Assembly (NCBI RefSeq): GCF_900102965.1
Contig: NZ_FNGM01000003.1
Coordinates: 310,001 to 374,000, forward strand
Length of the DNA stretch: 64,000 nucleotides
Source: Paenibacillus jilunlii
GTDB taxonomy: Bacteria; Bacillota; Bacilli; Paenibacillales; Paenibacillaceae
Direction of reading: 5' to 3'
Both the position numbers and the translations under genes were made by a program. The notes beneath the pieces were generated by a model. It saw nothing but the letters and a program-made list of their open reading frames with translations. It did no database searches and had not been told where the DNA came from. How positions within the stretch are numbered: position 1 is the stretch's first letter; the number at the start of each line of letters is the position of its first letter. Positions 26,604 to 34,761 of the stretch are shown piece after piece.

Positions 26604-27674
26604 ATGGATAAACAGATGAAAATGCACTACATGCAACGAATTGATGAGAAACTGTCTGAATTGCCTTGGTATGTTACAGAATATATAGATAGCAAAAAAC
26701 GCAAGTTATCTCCAACGACACTTCTTAATTATTGCCATGATTACATTATCTTTTTCGATTGGCTTATCGCTGAGAATATCACTTCATCAATCCGGAAAGA
26801 AATACACTTAGAAACACTGGAGCGATTAACTATTCGTGAAGCGGAAAACTTTTTGTCATTCCTGGATTATCAGCTTGGGAACAAGAAGCTTACGATTAAT
26901 CGCAAATTGTCCTCGCTAAAATCTTTGTTTGATTACCTTCAGAATAAGGCTGAAACAAGCGACCTGAAGCCATATATTCAACGAAACGTAATGGCCAAGA
27001 TGGATTTAAATGCGGTCAAAGAAAGCCAGGAGACCATTGCAAACCGTATTGAAGGGAAAATTCTCAGAGAAGACGATTTTGAACTATTCCGGCAATTTGT
27101 AGCGCATGATTTTGGTGAAAAGTATAAAGATAACAAACGGATTTTTACGTTTCATCAGTTTAACCGTGAGCGTGATACGGCAATCGTTTCGCTGATCTTA
27201 GGCTCAGGACTTAGATTGTCCGAGGTTGCAGGCATTAATATGGATGACTTGGATATGAACAAAGCGCTGGTACGCGTAATACGTAAAGGTGACAAAGAAC
27301 AATACGTTTACTTCAGCAAACAGGCTTTATTGGATTTAGAAAGTTATCTGCAGATCAGAGAAACAAGATATGTACCAGAAAAACACGAAAACTATTTATT
27401 CATTGCAGCTCCTGTAGGCCGTAAAGGAAAAAGCCGGCGTTTGACACAGCGCTCAATTGAAAAACTGATTGAAAAGTATGCTGCAGCCTTTGGAAAACCT
27501 TCACTTACAGTACATTCACTGAGGCATTCTTTTGCAACGCGATATCATTTAGAGAATAACGATGTACCGAAACTGAAGAACCAATTAGGGCATTCATCCA
27601 TACAAACAACAATGATTTATACACACTTAACTGATGAAGAGATGCGTAACGCTGTAAATAATATGGACCGTTAA
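26604..27674 (+). CDS. Tyrosine recombinase, XerS-like
   Basis: 356 residues from ATG 26604 behind GGAGG, exactly the length of streptococcal XerS. The N-terminal SAM-like DNA-binding domain has LSPTTLLNYCHDYIIFFDWL. The catalytic domain shows the Arg in GSGLRLSEVAG, HSLRHSFATRY with the His and second Arg, LGHSSIQTT, and the nucleophile Tyr in MIYTHLT. XerS resolves chromosome dimers in streptococci; in Bacillales a second XerS-like protein beside XerC/XerD is common but of unclear role. It stands alone, next to decayed genes. I did not find a convincing dif-like site beside it. Confidence 0.87.
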   Translation: MDKQMKMHYMQRIDEKLSELPWYVTEYIDSKKRKLSPTTLLNYCHDYIIFFDWLIAENITSSIRKEIHLETLERLTIREAENFLSFLDYQLGNKKLTINRKLSSLKSLFDYLQNKAETSDLKPYIQRNVMAKMDLNAVKESQETIANRIEGKILREDDFELFRQFVAHDFGEKYKDNKRIFTFHQFNRERDTAIVSLILGSGLRLSEVAGINMDDLDMNKALVRVIRKGDKEQYVYFSKQALLDLESYLQIRETRYVPEKHENYLFIAAPVGRKGKSRRLTQRSIEKLIEKYAAAFGKPSLTVHSLRHSFATRYHLENNDVPKLKNQLGHSSIQTTMIYTHLTDEEMRNAVNNMDR

Positions 27675-27866
27675 ACCCGCGGTGTTCCGCGGCTTTCTAT
27701 ATACATTTTCACAAAACCCGTATTTTGTACATATGTATATGAATTCCCGGCCCAGTGCCAGCTTTGAACACAGATTGAACATAGATTCATTAATTAAACG
27801 GTTTTGGCAGCTCAATACTGGCAATGAGCATCCTTAAATCTCCATGTTGTTCCTGCTCATGATATT

Positions 27867-28286
27867 TTATTTTGAATTTAACTCATCTCCGGTAACCCAT
27901 TTATGATTCCGACGAGCTCTCCGCCTGTTGTTTGAGTATAGTCAATCATATATACCGTTGTCTGCTTTCCTGAATCAATCCCTTTCATACCAGGCATGTG
28001 ATCTGAAGTAAGCACGACTTCTGTACCAGGTGCATAAAGTTGGTCTCCCGCCCCTTTTATTTCCTCCTGAATCACCCATTTATGGTTACAGGCTTTCCCC
28101 CGTCGTCAGTGTGTACAATACCGAATATACATTGGTATCATAAGCGCCAACTATAGTTGCTGTTGCTCCCTTCAACCCGGGTATATATCCCGCGGTGATT
28201 ATAGCTTGCTCTCCAATCTTGTATTCCGGATTAGTTGCTTCTTTTAAGCCTGCAGGTTCCTCACTTGTCGGATTCTCGTGAACCAT
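27867..28286 (-). pseudogene. DUF1541 (YdhK-like) gene with several frameshifts
   Basis: Two consecutive DUF1541 repeats are readable in different frames: YKIGEQAIITAGYIPGLKGATATIVG and then YAPGTEVVLTSDHMPGMKGID; each normally ends in a NHKWV motif. Between the repeats the frame must shift twice by one base to read GKPV and then HKWVIQEE. After the second repeat another shift gives NHKWVTGDELNSK and the stop at 27867-27869. The N-terminal signal sequence of YdhK proteins is also missing. YdhK is a secreted protein of unknown function, sometimes linked to metal resistance. A clear pseudogene. Confidence 0.75.
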
Positions 28287-28356
28287 CCAGCACTGCTGAA
28301 TTCCCCCAACCGGATACGAATGACCAGTATTTCATTTTCTTTTCCCGCGATTGAAT

Positions 28357-28386
28357 CAAAAAAAGCCTGTCCCTAAGGAACAAGCC
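28357..28386 (-). terminator. Terminator of the SDR gene
   Basis: On the minus strand GGCTTGTTCC and GGGACAGGC(T) pair imperfectly and are followed by TTTTTTT; it lies 18 bases past the SDR stop. Confidence 0.7.
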
Positions 28387-28403
28387 GGAAAATAAAATCT
28401 GTA

Positions 28404-29933
28404 TTAATCCTGCAAAACGTCTAATTCTGATACGATTTTCTTATACTCGCGCCCGTCTTCCTTGCCCTGAATCGGATTCCATACTTGTGCGAAAAACGGT
28501 TCACGTTTAGCGCGTTCTTTGTAATTCCAACTTTCGCGTTCACACTGAGGACAAAAGTGGCCGCCCTCAAGAACCAGCTTCGGACTCGCAGAAAAGGTAT
28601 GACCGAAAGCACACTTGAAATCAAGTTTTTCTGTCCAGTTCCCCGTTTCCATATCCACTGAAAGGCATTCCCCGCCGCGGAATGTTGCCGCTCCCTTCAT
28701 ATCATCAATATTCAGCAGCGCCGCCGGCTTATTCTCATCATACCCGTGATCAAGCTTGATTACTTTATCCCAGTTGATGAACTTTTTCATTTCAGACAGC
28801 TTCGAAGGAATCGCCTCCCAATTGCTCTTGCTACCCCAGTAAGCATCAATCTTCTCAATATCATTGTCTTCTATAAAACGGAGTGTACCGCGTTCTTTTA
28901 TGGCCTCTTTCTTCAATGTCCGCTTGATCATAGCTCCCATTAATTTCTGACCTCCAGGCAACTTCGTAACGACTTTTGCCACCGGAACGAGTGCTCCAAG
29001 ATTATCAAGGTAACTTTGATAGAAATAGTCCATTGAATCACTGCGGAAGCCGAGATAATTCTCAAGCTTGTCAGAGTCCAGATAATATTGTCCATGAAAA
29101 TTACGAGTCGCAAACCATTTTCGATCTATAACATAATCTAAATTGGTTATGCCCAGTTTGCCATACAGCACCTGAAACATTTCCAGCGTGCTAACCCGGC
29201 AGCTTTCTCCGCCGCCAATATTATAAATATGCTTCCAGAATCCTTCATCCAACTCTCCGCTAATATCTTTGATACACAGATTGCGCATCAAACGACCGGA
29301 ATCCCGGTCAGATACATACTCCAGTACATTCTCAAGGCAGTTATGAAACATAATCGGGTCCTGTATCTTGCTCATCGCCGGACCCATAATACCGGTTTGT
29401 CGAAGACTTACCCAATATCGCAATCCTGATTCAATTACCATCCGTTCGGCAGCAATTTTTGAGACGGCATAATAATCGTAAACACTCGGCTTGATCGGAT
29501 CGCCCACACGCCCCCAATGGATAGGAGGCATACGGTCGCCCGTTTCTGCAATAGTGCCGATATTTACGAAACGGGTTGAATTCGAATGTCCGCTTTTTTT
29601 AATTGAATCGATGATATTTTTTGCTGAGCCATAATTGATCTGCATAGCCTTTTCAGGGTGCTCATCGGCTGCAGGAGATACAAAGGCAGCAATGTGCAAT
29701 ACAATATCCGAATCTTTAACACAATCATAGACCAATTTGCGATCGAGCAAATTGCCGTATACTACCTTGATGCCTGCTATCTCTTCATATTCCTTCAGCT
29801 TTCTACGGCTGTTCTCGTTGTCCAAATCAAAGAGAAGCAGCTCACATTGGGCCAAGTCATTTCGCAGTAGCTTTAAGGTCTCACTTCCCATATTGCCCGC
29901 CGCGCCCGTGATCATAATCCGCGTTTTCTTCAT
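28404..29933 (-). CDS. Extended SDR with C-terminal zinc-ribbon-like domain
   Basis: 509 residues. The N-terminal 310 residues are an extended SDR/epimerase: ITGAAGNMGSETLKLL binds NAD(P), LHIAAFVSP follows, and YYAVSKIAAER carries the Tyr and Lys. The next 120 residues are not recognised. Around 450-485 the sequence CAFGHTF...GGHFCPQC has the spacing of a small zinc-binding knuckle. Average SDR epimerases end near 330 residues, so the C-terminal 180 residues are an unusual addition. It is divergent from a TetR gene that probably controls it. The reaction is unknown; oxidation or reduction of a hydroxyl or keto group is likely. Confidence 0.75.
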   Translation of the reverse strand: MKKTRIMITGAAGNMGSETLKLLRNDLAQCELLLFDLDNENSRRKLKEYEEIAGIKVVYGNLLDRKLVYDCVKDSDIVLHIAAFVSPAADEHPEKAMQINYGSAKNIIDSIKKSGHSNSTRFVNIGTIAETGDRMPPIHWGRVGDPIKPSVYDYYAVSKIAAERMVIESGLRYWVSLRQTGIMGPAMSKIQDPIMFHNCLENVLEYVSDRDSGRLMRNLCIKDISGELDEGFWKHIYNIGGGESCRVSTLEMFQVLYGKLGITNLDYVIDRKWFATRNFHGQYYLDSDKLENYLGFRSDSMDYFYQSYLDNLGALVPVAKVVTKLPGGQKLMGAMIKRTLKKEAIKERGTLRFIEDNDIEKIDAYWGSKSNWEAIPSKLSEMKKFINWDKVIKLDHGYDENKPAALLNIDDMKGAATFRGGECLSVDMETGNWTEKLDFKCAFGHTFSASPKLVLEGGHFCPQCERESWNYKERAKREPFFAQVWNPIQGKEDGREYKKIVSELDVLQD

Positions 29934-29991
29934 CTAATTTTCACCTGCACCAGAATTTTATTGACAAATAACCCGTCTACCTTCAAGATAC

Positions 29992-30004
29992 AGACACAGT
30001 GTCT
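29992..30004. promoter_or_regulatory. Operator-like palindrome between SDR and TetR genes
   Basis: AGACAC-A-GTGTCT is a perfect 6-bp-arm palindrome in the divergent region. AGACAG appears again near 30045. It is the likely site of the TetR protein encoded at 30108. Confidence 0.5.
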
Positions 30005-30107
30005 ATTTTACAACCAGCAGTTGATCATGAAACTGATGTAGAATAGACAGTCGAGGATGATTTGTCTATCCAAGCACAAATATTTTATATTCTGGGAGGA
30101 AAACGGG

Positions 30108-30662
30108 ATGAATCAGCGGGAAAAGCTAACCCAGTTATTGCTGAAACAAAGTTTGATCAGTCTCCTTAAAGAGAAGAACATAAGCCAAATCAGCGTCAAA
30201 GAACTATGTACCTCTGCAGGCATCAATCGATCAACCTTTTATTTGCATTACGCCAATGCATATGAACTGCACACACAACTCGAACAGGATATCATCGACA
30301 ACGCAAATAATTACCTGGAAAAGATAGAGGCAAATAACAATGCCAAGCTCTATGTTCTGGCTTTTTTAGATTACATTAAGAAAAATGATGAACTCTTCTC
30401 CGTCATGCTGCTAACAACGCCTAATAATACGTTGTTTTCCAAGCGTCTGCTCAATGCCATACTGATGAATATTGACGATCACCTCCAGCTTAGTGTACCT
30501 AAAAGTAAGAAACCGTTCATATACACATACTTGGTTAATGGAAGCTTAGCCATTCTCCAAATGTGGATTCAAGAACGATTTCTTGTTCCAAGCGATGAAA
30601 TGGCCGACCTAATCTTCTCTTTGGCCGACCACTCCATGTTAGCTTTTAAATCCAAGGATTAA
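30108..30662 (+). CDS. TetR family regulator
   Basis: 184 residues from ATG 30108, which follows GGGAGG. The helix-turn-helix ISVKELCTSAGINRSTFYLHYANAYELHTQL is typical. The C-terminal part is of the TetR_C_8 type, as in the regulator at 24917. Divergent from the zinc-tailed SDR and probably its repressor. The effector is unknown. Confidence 0.87.
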   Translation: MNQREKLTQLLLKQSLISLLKEKNISQISVKELCTSAGINRSTFYLHYANAYELHTQLEQDIIDNANNYLEKIEANNNAKLYVLAFLDYIKKNDELFSVMLLTTPNNTLFSKRLLNAILMNIDDHLQLSVPKSKKPFIYTYLVNGSLAILQMWIQERFLVPSDEMADLIFSLADHSMLAFKSKD

Positions 30663-30688
30663 CGTACGTATAAAAATTTGCCCTAAAT

Positions 30689-31020
30689 TCATATTCTTTT
30701 TTTATTGCTCAGCACTTCTAATAGTTGAATAAGCCTGACCTTATCTTCAGGTTCCAATCTCTCAAGAATGGAGTTCAAAAATGTTAGACGTTTTTCATCT
30801 GCCTGCATCCATATTCCGTAACCTAAAGGGGTTAGTTTAAGCATAAGAGTTCTGCGATCTGAATTATCATATTCACGGCTCACATATCCGGCATTTTCCA
30901 ATCGATTAATGGCAGCCGTCGCCGTACTTTTTTGAATAGACATTTCTTTTGCGACTTTTTTTAAAGATATATTCTCGCACCTCTGAATTACTGTGGGTGA
31001 TGCAATCCCCGCAGCGGGCA
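30689..31020 (-). pseudogene. MarR family regulator lacking its N-terminus
   Basis: The last 100 residues form the winged helix and C-terminal helix of a MarR protein: ISLKKVAKEMSIQKSTATAAINRLENAGYVSREYDNSDRRTLMLKLTPLG is read continuously. Upstream of about 30985 the frame carries unrelated sequence (GIASPTV) and stays open into the RHS remnant. MarR proteins need their N-terminal helix to dimerise, so the product is unlikely to work. The gene was probably cut by the event that brought in the RHS fragment. Confidence 0.7.
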
Positions 31021-31065
31021 ATTTCATAGCCCACACTCCTCCGCTCCTACTGAATATCCATTTTA

Positions 31066-32260
31066 TTATATATCCTGGAATTGATTCAGCTCCACTCCGG
31101 CTTCCGCTCCAAGGCCAGTCGTCGCAAACGGACATTCCTTCGGAGGTGAAGCACATTTGGACGCCGCCCCCTGCTGCTGCATAAGCGCTGGCCCCGATGC
31201 AGAACAGGCCTCAGGGATCTCGTAGCACCGGATTGTTGTTGTTCCAGGTTGCCCTGGCCTCCCTGGAACAACAACGGGTCCCGCGCCGTCCAGCGGCCAG
31301 TTCTGGCCCAGACGCACCAGTCCGTTCCCTTCATCTTCCAGTCCGCTCCCGAAGCCGATGGCTACGGAGAAGTCCGGGTTCGTATCCAACAGCTTCACGC
31401 CGAAGCCGTCGTATTGCAGCTGCTTGACGATGGCGCCGTCCAGCCCCACCACCAGTTGCGGTGTCCCCACCGCGTCGGTGATCATAGAGTAGCGCCGGTC
31501 CCCTTGTTCGAGACCCACGAGCAGACCATTCTCATCATAGAGATACGCTGTCGCTTCCCCCGATGGAGCGATGACCGCTGTAGGTAGCAACGGAGCCAGC
31601 ATGTTGCGGGGGTGGTCCCTATCTGATCCTCCCTGCAATTCTTCGGCCAATCCTTCATAGGTGTAGCGGATGGTCTCGCTCCCCACGGTCGCCACCAGCA
31701 GCTTCCCATGTACACCGTACACGAAAGCATCCTCTCCCTGCCGATTCAGATAGCTGTTGTCGTCAAAGCCGTATACCGCCTCCCCTACACTTAGCAAGCG
31801 GTCTTGGGATCCGTAGGCTGCGGCCATTCCGTTGGCCCAGTCGCTTACGGTTCTCATCAAAGGTGTAGCGTTCGGTCCACGGAGTGCCTGCAGCATCCGT
31901 ATTCACCAGCTCCAGCAACCCGTCCGTTGCCGTCATAGGCGTACTGGTAGCTTTCCACGTTCTGCCCCGCTGCACTGTCTTGCCGCTGAGCAGGCCCCGG
32001 ACATTGTAGCTGTCGCTCTCCCGATACATCACCGTCCCGTCCATGTGATACACCGCGTCCTTCCGGCGTCCCAATTCATCATAGGTCACCGAGTCTTCCA
32101 GTTTCCCGTCCTGCCAGCCGCTGATACGGCACCCACCACCGCAGGTAAGGGCAAAGCCGCCCACCTGGGTCTGCTGCCCATCCTTGTTCCATCCCAGCTG
32201 CGTATCATGCACGACCGGTGCGCCATCCGCTCCGGCTAACTCGAGATGAATTCCTGACAG
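31066..32260 (-). pseudogene. RHS/YD-repeat protein fragment with several frameshifts
   Basis: On the minus strand, YD-repeat motifs are scattered over frames: VTYDELGRRKDAVYHMDGTV, then in another frame QNVESYQYAYDGNGR, then ERYTFDENR, and after a shift near 31850 WANGMAAAYGSQDRLL, AYLYDENGLLVGLEQGDRRY, VGTPQLVVG and IGFGSGLEDEGNGLVRLGQNWPLD. The last lines match the end of the RHS core just before a variable toxin tip. No intact N-terminus, transport domain or toxin follows. It is a dead piece of a polymorphic-toxin-like protein. The fragment is GC-richer than its surroundings, suggesting transfer. Confidence 0.75.
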
Positions 32261-32309
32261 CATGGAGGCCTTGAGCGTTTGGTCCAAGTGGAATCCCAGC
32301 ATCCCGAGC

Positions 32310-32437
32310 AACTGGAAGAAGCGATTCTTACGGTACTCCGTGATGCGCCTCGCCCGGGAGCTCCAACTACCCTTCACAGCCATATCCCACTGGACCCCAA
32401 GCGAAATCGAGGAGGAAGCCATCAAGCGCGGAGTGGT
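32310..32437 (+). repeat. Dispersed repeat, copy 1
   Basis: Begins AACTGGAAGAAG and ends GAGTGGT. Copy 2 at 34102-34207 in the same orientation differs by about five substitutions and small indels over the first 100 bases, and lacks about 20 bases near the end. Copy 1 reads openly on the plus strand (RYSVMRLARELQLPF, then HWTPSEIEEEAIKRG), so it may be an old coding fragment. Confidence 0.8.
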
Positions 32438-32477
32438 TTTATATGCCGTTTGGCAGCTATTAAACTATAATCCTTAT

Positions 32478-33155
32478 TCAAAATCCCAAAGATTCACCAA
32501 CGAGGATAACCTTTATTCTCCCCGCCGGTTTACACATTCTTGTTTGGACGATGTAAGAACAGATACAATCATCTGTTTTACAATCTCCGCAAGCACCATT
32601 GATCAGGCAGGGCGTTTTTTGCGGCGAATGTAAAAATGGGCTGGACGAACACGAACAGCGGTATACATTAATGGGGGCCGCATATGTTCTGGCTCTTATA
32701 ACTGCGTCTTCAGCGGTCTTGCAAACCTTATTCATCCCAACGATAGCAATAACACTTTTCGGTCCAAAGGTAATCGCCGCTGTTCGATTGCCCACACTAT
32801 CTATATTGACCAATATGCCATCTTCGCTAACGGCGTTAAAGCTCGTTAAATAGGTGTCGCACAAAAGAGATTGGCGCATGAGATCATAACGTTCCTCCAT
32901 TGTTTGCGCTTTATCACGATCAGTGATCATATAGCTGCCTTGACGTACTCGATTAAGAAGCCCGATTTCCTCAAGCGTGACTGACCCACCCCATGATACC
33001 GAAGAATGTTCCGGAATAAATGATAGTGCCTTTTCTACAGCTTCTTTGGCGTTATCACAGTAATAAGCCTCAAACTTTCTGCTTTGCAGATTTTTAATAA
33101 CCTTTGAGGCTAAAAGTCTATTTCTCGCTTTTATTGAATTTTCTTTCCCTTGCAT
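32478..33155 (-). CDS. LUD domain protein (lactate utilisation type)
   Basis: 225 residues. The sequence follows the LUD/DUF162 fold: KEAVEKALSFIPEHSSVSWGGSVTLEEIGL, YDLMRQSLLCDTYLTSFNAVSEDGILVNIDSVGNR and VIAIVGMNKV are typical of stand-alone YkgG/LutC-like proteins. A cysteine-rich stretch near the C-terminus (CLINGACGDCKTDDCIC) could bind an Fe-S cluster or metal. LutABC oxidises lactate, but stand-alone members have unknown roles. It is divergent from a Crp/Fnr-type regulator, which probably controls it. GGAG lies before the ATG. Confidence 0.82.
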   Translation of the reverse strand: MQGKENSIKARNRLLASKVIKNLQSRKFEAYYCDNAKEAVEKALSFIPEHSSVSWGGSVTLEEIGLLNRVRQGSYMITDRDKAQTMEERYDLMRQSLLCDTYLTSFNAVSEDGILVNIDSVGNRTAAITFGPKSVIAIVGMNKVCKTAEDAVIRARTYAAPINVYRCSCSSSPFLHSPQKTPCLINGACGDCKTDDCICSYIVQTRMCKPAGRIKVILVGESLGF

Positions 33156-33240
33156 TGTTTTTCTCCATTCTGACGTTAGAAAAGGTGACTAACTTCTTTT
33201 GTATTTATGATTAATATAGTATAGTAAAAAGAAAAAATAT

Positions 33241-33254
33241 GTTGCACATGCAAC
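33241..33254. promoter_or_regulatory. Palindrome GTTGCACATGCAAC before the Crp/Fnr gene
   Basis: GTTGCA-CA-TGCAAC is a perfect palindrome directly before the GAGGAG ribosome site of the Crp/Fnr gene and about 90 bases from the LUD start. It is a candidate site for autoregulation by that protein. Confidence 0.5.
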
Positions 33255-33266
33255 GAGGAGTCTCTC

Positions 33267-33980
33267 ATGAACAACATAGATTCCCTATGTCAATCACGTT
33301 TATTTTCGGAGATTTCCCCAAATGATATTCCCCAAATGCTTAAATGTCTGTCAGCCACACGGAAAGAATATGCAAAAGATGAGATGGTTGTCCGTGAGGG
33401 CGATTTAGTTGATGATGTCGGCATCATATTGCAGGGTAGCGCTCAAAGTACGAAATTGAGCGTCACGGGAAAACAAATTATTGTATCCCTCCATTATCCG
33501 GGTGGATATACCGCAGTTTTAACAGCGGCTAGCCGTGGAAGAAGATGCCCTATGTCAGTACAGGCAATAGAACCACTTGAAGTTCTGTTTATTCCTATCA
33601 AAAGCATATTGAGCCGTTGTACGAAGTTATGTATGGCACACGAACAATTACTTGGCAATCTTTTTGATAGTATCGCAGAACGAGCGTTAGAACTGCATGA
33701 CCGAAATGATTGTCTGATTATGCCTACTATTCGGGATAAGGTCTTAACTTATTTAATAAGAGTCATGCGTGAAACTGGAACAGAAACTTTTACTATTCCT
33801 TTTGATAGAGAAGCGATGGCCGAGTATCTAGATGTAGATAGAAGTGCTTTATCCAGAGAGCTTGCATGGATGAAGCGGGATGGCTTGATTGACTTTTATA
33901 GAAACGAATTTAAGCTATTGCAAAAAGCAGTAGAAAAAGATTTTCACTCCGGCAAGCAGGGCAAGTGTATTGACACTTGA
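33267..33980 (+). CDS. Crp/Fnr family transcriptional regulator
   Basis: 237 residues. The N-terminal cyclic-nucleotide-binding-like barrel runs from SRLFSEISPNDIPQML through EGDLVDDVGIILQGSAQ. The C-terminal winged helix has FDREAMAEYLDVDRSALSRELAWMKRDGLIDF. Cysteines are few and not arranged as in Fnr, so oxygen sensing by an Fe-S cluster is unlikely. GAGGAG precedes the ATG. It is divergent from the LUD gene. The last dozen residues (SGKQGKCIDT) run into repeat-like DNA and may not be original. Confidence 0.87.
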   Translation: MNNIDSLCQSRLFSEISPNDIPQMLKCLSATRKEYAKDEMVVREGDLVDDVGIILQGSAQSTKLSVTGKQIIVSLHYPGGYTAVLTAASRGRRCPMSVQAIEPLEVLFIPIKSILSRCTKLCMAHEQLLGNLFDSIAERALELHDRNDCLIMPTIRDKVLTYLIRVMRETGTETFTIPFDREAMAEYLDVDRSALSRELAWMKRDGLIDFYRNEFKLLQKAVEKDFHSGKQGKCIDT

Positions 33981-34020
33981 CTCTTTGCTTGTTGGGAAGT
34001 GCCTTCCCCAAACCCTGCAG

Positions 34021-34099
34021 CTTCGGGCCAATTCGGCCCGAAGAAAGGTGCTTCGCACCGGATCCGGCTGCTGCGGTGTTCCTGGCTGGAGCCGGATCC
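34021..34099. repeat. Cluster of three perfect hairpins
   Basis: CTTCGGGCC-AATTC-GGCCCGAAG (34021-34043), GGTGC-TTC-GCACC (34047-34059) and GGATCCGGCT...AGCCGGATCC (34060-34099) follow each other directly. They sit between the Crp/Fnr gene and repeat copy 2. The role is unknown; such clusters occur at ends of mobile or intergenic repeat elements. Confidence 0.75.
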
Positions 34100-34101
34100 A
34101 A

Positions 34102-34207
34102 AACTGGAAGAAGAAATTCTTACGGTACTCCGTGATGCGCCTCACCCGGGAGCTTCAACTACCTTCACAGCCATATCCCTCTGGACCCCAAGAAATCGCG
34201 GAGTGGT
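34102..34207 (+). repeat. Dispersed repeat, copy 2
   Basis: Second copy of the repeat at 32310. A one-base deletion near 34163 and a two-base deletion near 34192 break the frame that is open in copy 1. It directly follows the hairpin cluster. Confidence 0.8.
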
Positions 34208-34220
34208 CCCTACCATTTCG

Positions 34221-34243
34221 ACCCGTCAAGTCGGGCGTTTTTT
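34221..34243 (+). terminator. Weak terminator
   Basis: ACCCG-tcaagt-CGGGC followed by TTTTTT; it lies just after repeat copy 2. Confidence 0.5.
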
Positions 34244-34300
34244 GAAATCAGGCGGATCTTAAACAGCACCGGACTCGTGACTGGAGCATAATTTTATTTT

Positions 34301-34345
34301 GATGATCATCAAATCGGCAATAGTACCATGTTCCTGTCCACCGAC
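34301..34345 (+). pseudogene. Remnant of a small gene, twin of 35798-35842
   Basis: Reads DDHQIGNSTMFLSTD and matches 40 of 45 bases with the segment at 35798-35842 (DDYLIGNSTMFLSID). Outside this block the frame soon ends. A fragment of an unidentified gene family, possibly immunity genes given the RHS and SUFU neighbours. Confidence 0.5.
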
Positions 34346-34761
34346 ATAACCACTATATTTTTAGCACAACAACCCCGATCAATTCCCCAATCCTATGAGT
34401 AATTCCACACCGTCCGGAGCATCAGCCATTCTTCTCTCGGAGCAGCTTCATCCGTCAATGGATGCTGGAACTTGCGCAGTTGGATGCAAAGGAGATTCAT
34501 CGGCCGCATAAGCCTGCAGTTGTAGACCTAAAGACCTCCCGTTCACGCGCAATCGAGATTTACGGCCTCCTGCTCAAGTCCAGATATCATATTTTTGCAT
34601 GGATACCCCAGGTAATTCGAATCGATAGACCCATCGCTCCGGGGCTATGTCTTTTGTTATACTTCCAAGTGAGGTTTCAAACCTTCTAGAATCAGGAATT
34701 TAATCGCAGCATCCTTCATTTCGCACGTAAATTCAAAACCCGCACAGAGGAGCGCAAAGAC
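34346..34761. other. Stretch without a recognised gene
   Basis: A 75-codon frame at 34462-34689 has no ribosome site and no recognisable motif. The stretch looks like decayed coding sequence. The SUFU gene's ribosome site (GAGGAG) is near 34747. Confidence 0.4.

Noticed and set aside
34462..34689. 75-codon frame between the small gene remnant and the SUFU gene
   Set aside because: No ribosome site, no family resemblance, and surrounded by decayed sequence.
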